From assembly GCF_040703125.1 (NCBI RefSeq), contig NZ_CP160035.1, positions 1,488,001 to 1,552,000 on the forward strand: a stretch of 64,000 nucleotides of DNA. Direction: 5' to 3'. Below, one piece after another: positions 62,921-64,000 of the stretch. Under the pieces are notes generated by a model. It saw nothing but the letters and a program-made list of their open reading frames with translations, had not been told where the DNA came from and did not search any database. Each line of letters begins with the position of its first letter. Positions within the stretch are counted from its first letter, which is position 1. The DNA is from Flavobacterium ovatum (GTDB lineage Bacteria > Bacteroidota > Bacteroidia > Flavobacteriales > Flavobacteriaceae). A program made the position numbers and the translations under genes.

Positions 62921-64000
62921 GTGGAAAGTAAATTAAAAATCTCAGGTAAAATCACTTTTTTATTGCTAATCGTTTTTGGTAATACGGTATCGTTCGCTCA
63001 AAACAATTGGAGTACAAAATCTTCTTTGTCTCAAGACGATCAAGGTTTTTATAAAGTGATGGCTAGGCAAAATGCCGACGATACTGTTTGGAAAGAATAC
63101 ACCGCAAAAACTATAGATAAGCTACCGGATTTTAATTATACTAAGGATCCTCAAACAAATCAATACGGTGGCTGGAACGTATTTAATGTTAAGGCGACAG
63201 GTTTTTTTAGAACAGAAAAAATAGACAATCGTTGGTGGATAATTGACCCCAATGGAAATCCATTTATACATAAAGGAGTCGCTGTTTTAAACCCAGGTTC
63301 ATCCGAGGGTCAAAATAAAGCTTTAGAATCAAAGTACGGAAATAAGTCCAATTGGATTTCAAAGGAAACTACTTTTCTAAAAGAGCAAGGTTTTAATGGA
63401 GCTGGTGCTTGGTCAAATGTTGATTTAATTAGAGAGGAGAAAACGCCACTGGTTTATACCGTAATTGTAAGTCCGATGGGAGCATACAAATCACAGCATC
63501 TAAAGAAATTTAATGGGAAGTATGAGAAAGCAGGCTGGCAAGGGTTTCGGTACGATTTGGCGATGGTTTTCGATGCCGAATTTGATGTTTATGTTGAAAA
63601 AGAGATTTCTAAAATTCAAAAATATAAAAATGATAAATTCTTGTTGGGATATTATACAGATAATGAATTACCATGGGTTGATGACGCCTTAGACAGACAT
63701 TTGAATTTTTTAGGTAAAGAAGAAGAAGGGTATAAAGCTGCCAAAAAATGGTTGGAGGCTAGAAAAGGAAAAAACGCTACTGTTGCTGATATTACTGACT
63801 TAGATCGACAAGATTTTACCGGCTTTTACTTTGAAACCTATATGAAAAAAGTAACTAAAGCCATTAAAAAATACGATAACAATCACCTCTATTTAGGGTG
63901 TCGATTTAATCAAGAAAAGGATGAATTAGACAATCCAAAAATATTTGAAGTAGCTGGAAAGTATATGGATGTTATCTCTATTAATCATTATCGAAAATGG
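62921..64000 (+). CDS. Agarase-like (clan GH-A) glycoside hydrolase, N-terminal part (cut by window edge)
   Basis: Open from GTG 62921 to the window end, 360 residues. The signal peptide ends TVSFAQ. The body has 'ATGFFRTEKIDNRWWIIDPNGNPFIHKG', 'FLKEQGFNGAGAWSN' and 'FLLGYYTDNELPW', the last with the Asn-Glu of a clan GH-A acid/base as in GH50-type agarases. The closest label I can give is agarase-like; the real substrate could be a beta-glucan. No ATG exists in frame before the signal, so GTG is used. It has its own operator (site D) and follows the GH3 terminator. The C-terminus lies outside the window. Confidence 0.72.
   Translation, partial: MESKLKISGKITFLLLIVFGNTVSFAQNNWSTKSSLSQDDQGFYKVMARQNADDTVWKEYTAKTIDKLPDFNYTKDPQTNQYGGWNVFNVKATGFFRTEKIDNRWWIIDPNGNPFIHKGVAVLNPGSSEGQNKALESKYGNKSNWISKETTFLKEQGFNGAGAWSNVDLIREEKTPLVYTVIVSPMGAYKSQHLKKFNGKYEKAGWQGFRYDLAMVFDAEFDVYVEKEISKIQKYKNDKFLLGYYTDNELPWVDDALDRHLNFLGKEEEGYKAAKKWLEARKGKNATVADITDLDRQDFTGFYFETYMKKVTKAIKKYDNNHLYLGCRFNQEKDELDNPKIFEVAGKYMDVISINHYRKW

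Overview
The window comes from an AT-rich member of the Bacteroidota, most likely a Flavobacterium or a close relative. The signs are a SusC/SusD polysaccharide-utilisation locus (PUL) with a hybrid two-component sensor, a type IX secretion (T9SS) sorting domain, Bacteroidota-specific families (DUF4270, DUF4907, DUF6089, DUF3347), two Skp-like genes behind bamA, and promoters of the TTG-N17-23-TAnnTTTG type. No rRNA, tRNA, CRISPR array, intact transposase or integrase was recognised.

Layout. (1) 1-2645, minus strand: a compact operon of outer-membrane barrel, Kelch lipoprotein, DUF4907 lipoprotein and a LytS-type sensor kinase cut by the window edge. (2) 2875-5433, plus strand: DUF4270 lipoprotein and an outer-membrane barrel. 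(3) 5435-13987, minus strand: core envelope block (murI, two Skp/OmpH chaperones, bamA, uppS, DUF6089), then nadK and a CBS protein. (4) 14106-16203, plus strand: pdxJ, an alpha/beta hydrolase and a small membrane protein. (5) 16275-34168, plus strand: a large copper-handling island. It holds Cys-rich and HMA-domain periplasmic proteins, a CusA/C/B-type efflux system with DUF3347 and c-haem proteins, an HMA-AraC fusion regulator, a free HMA chaperone, Met-rich small proteins, a decayed P-type ATPase and regulator copy, an intact CopA ATPase and a multicopper oxidase. (6) 34403-36974, minus strand: cupin and quinol-type NO reductase behind a promoter overlapped by a perfect 17-bp palindrome. 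(7) 37367-44957: MOSC protein, a sensor kinase/response regulator pair, tig, clpP and clpX. (8) 45195 to the window end: a PUL. Minus strand: hybrid sensor, SusC, SusD, GH2, GH5 and a T9SS-exported protein. Plus strand: PKD/CBM6 lipoprotein, GH3 and an agarase-like hydrolase cut by the window edge.

How the parts fit. The copper island covers each compartment. CopA would move Cu(I) from cytoplasm to periplasm, the Cus-type pump from periplasm to outside, the multicopper oxidase would oxidise Cu(I), and the Met/His-rich, HMA and DUF3347 proteins look like buffers or chaperones. The HMA-AraC protein is a plausible one-component sensor. In the PUL, four promoters carry a similar TACA-N6-CCCC-like site placed 42-43 nt before a TAnnTTTG-like box. 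This points to one regulon, presumably under the hybrid sensor, and is the strongest new regulatory signal I found. Substrate is not settled; GH3, GH5, GH2, CBM6 and an agarase-like enzyme suggest a beta-linked plant or algal glycan.
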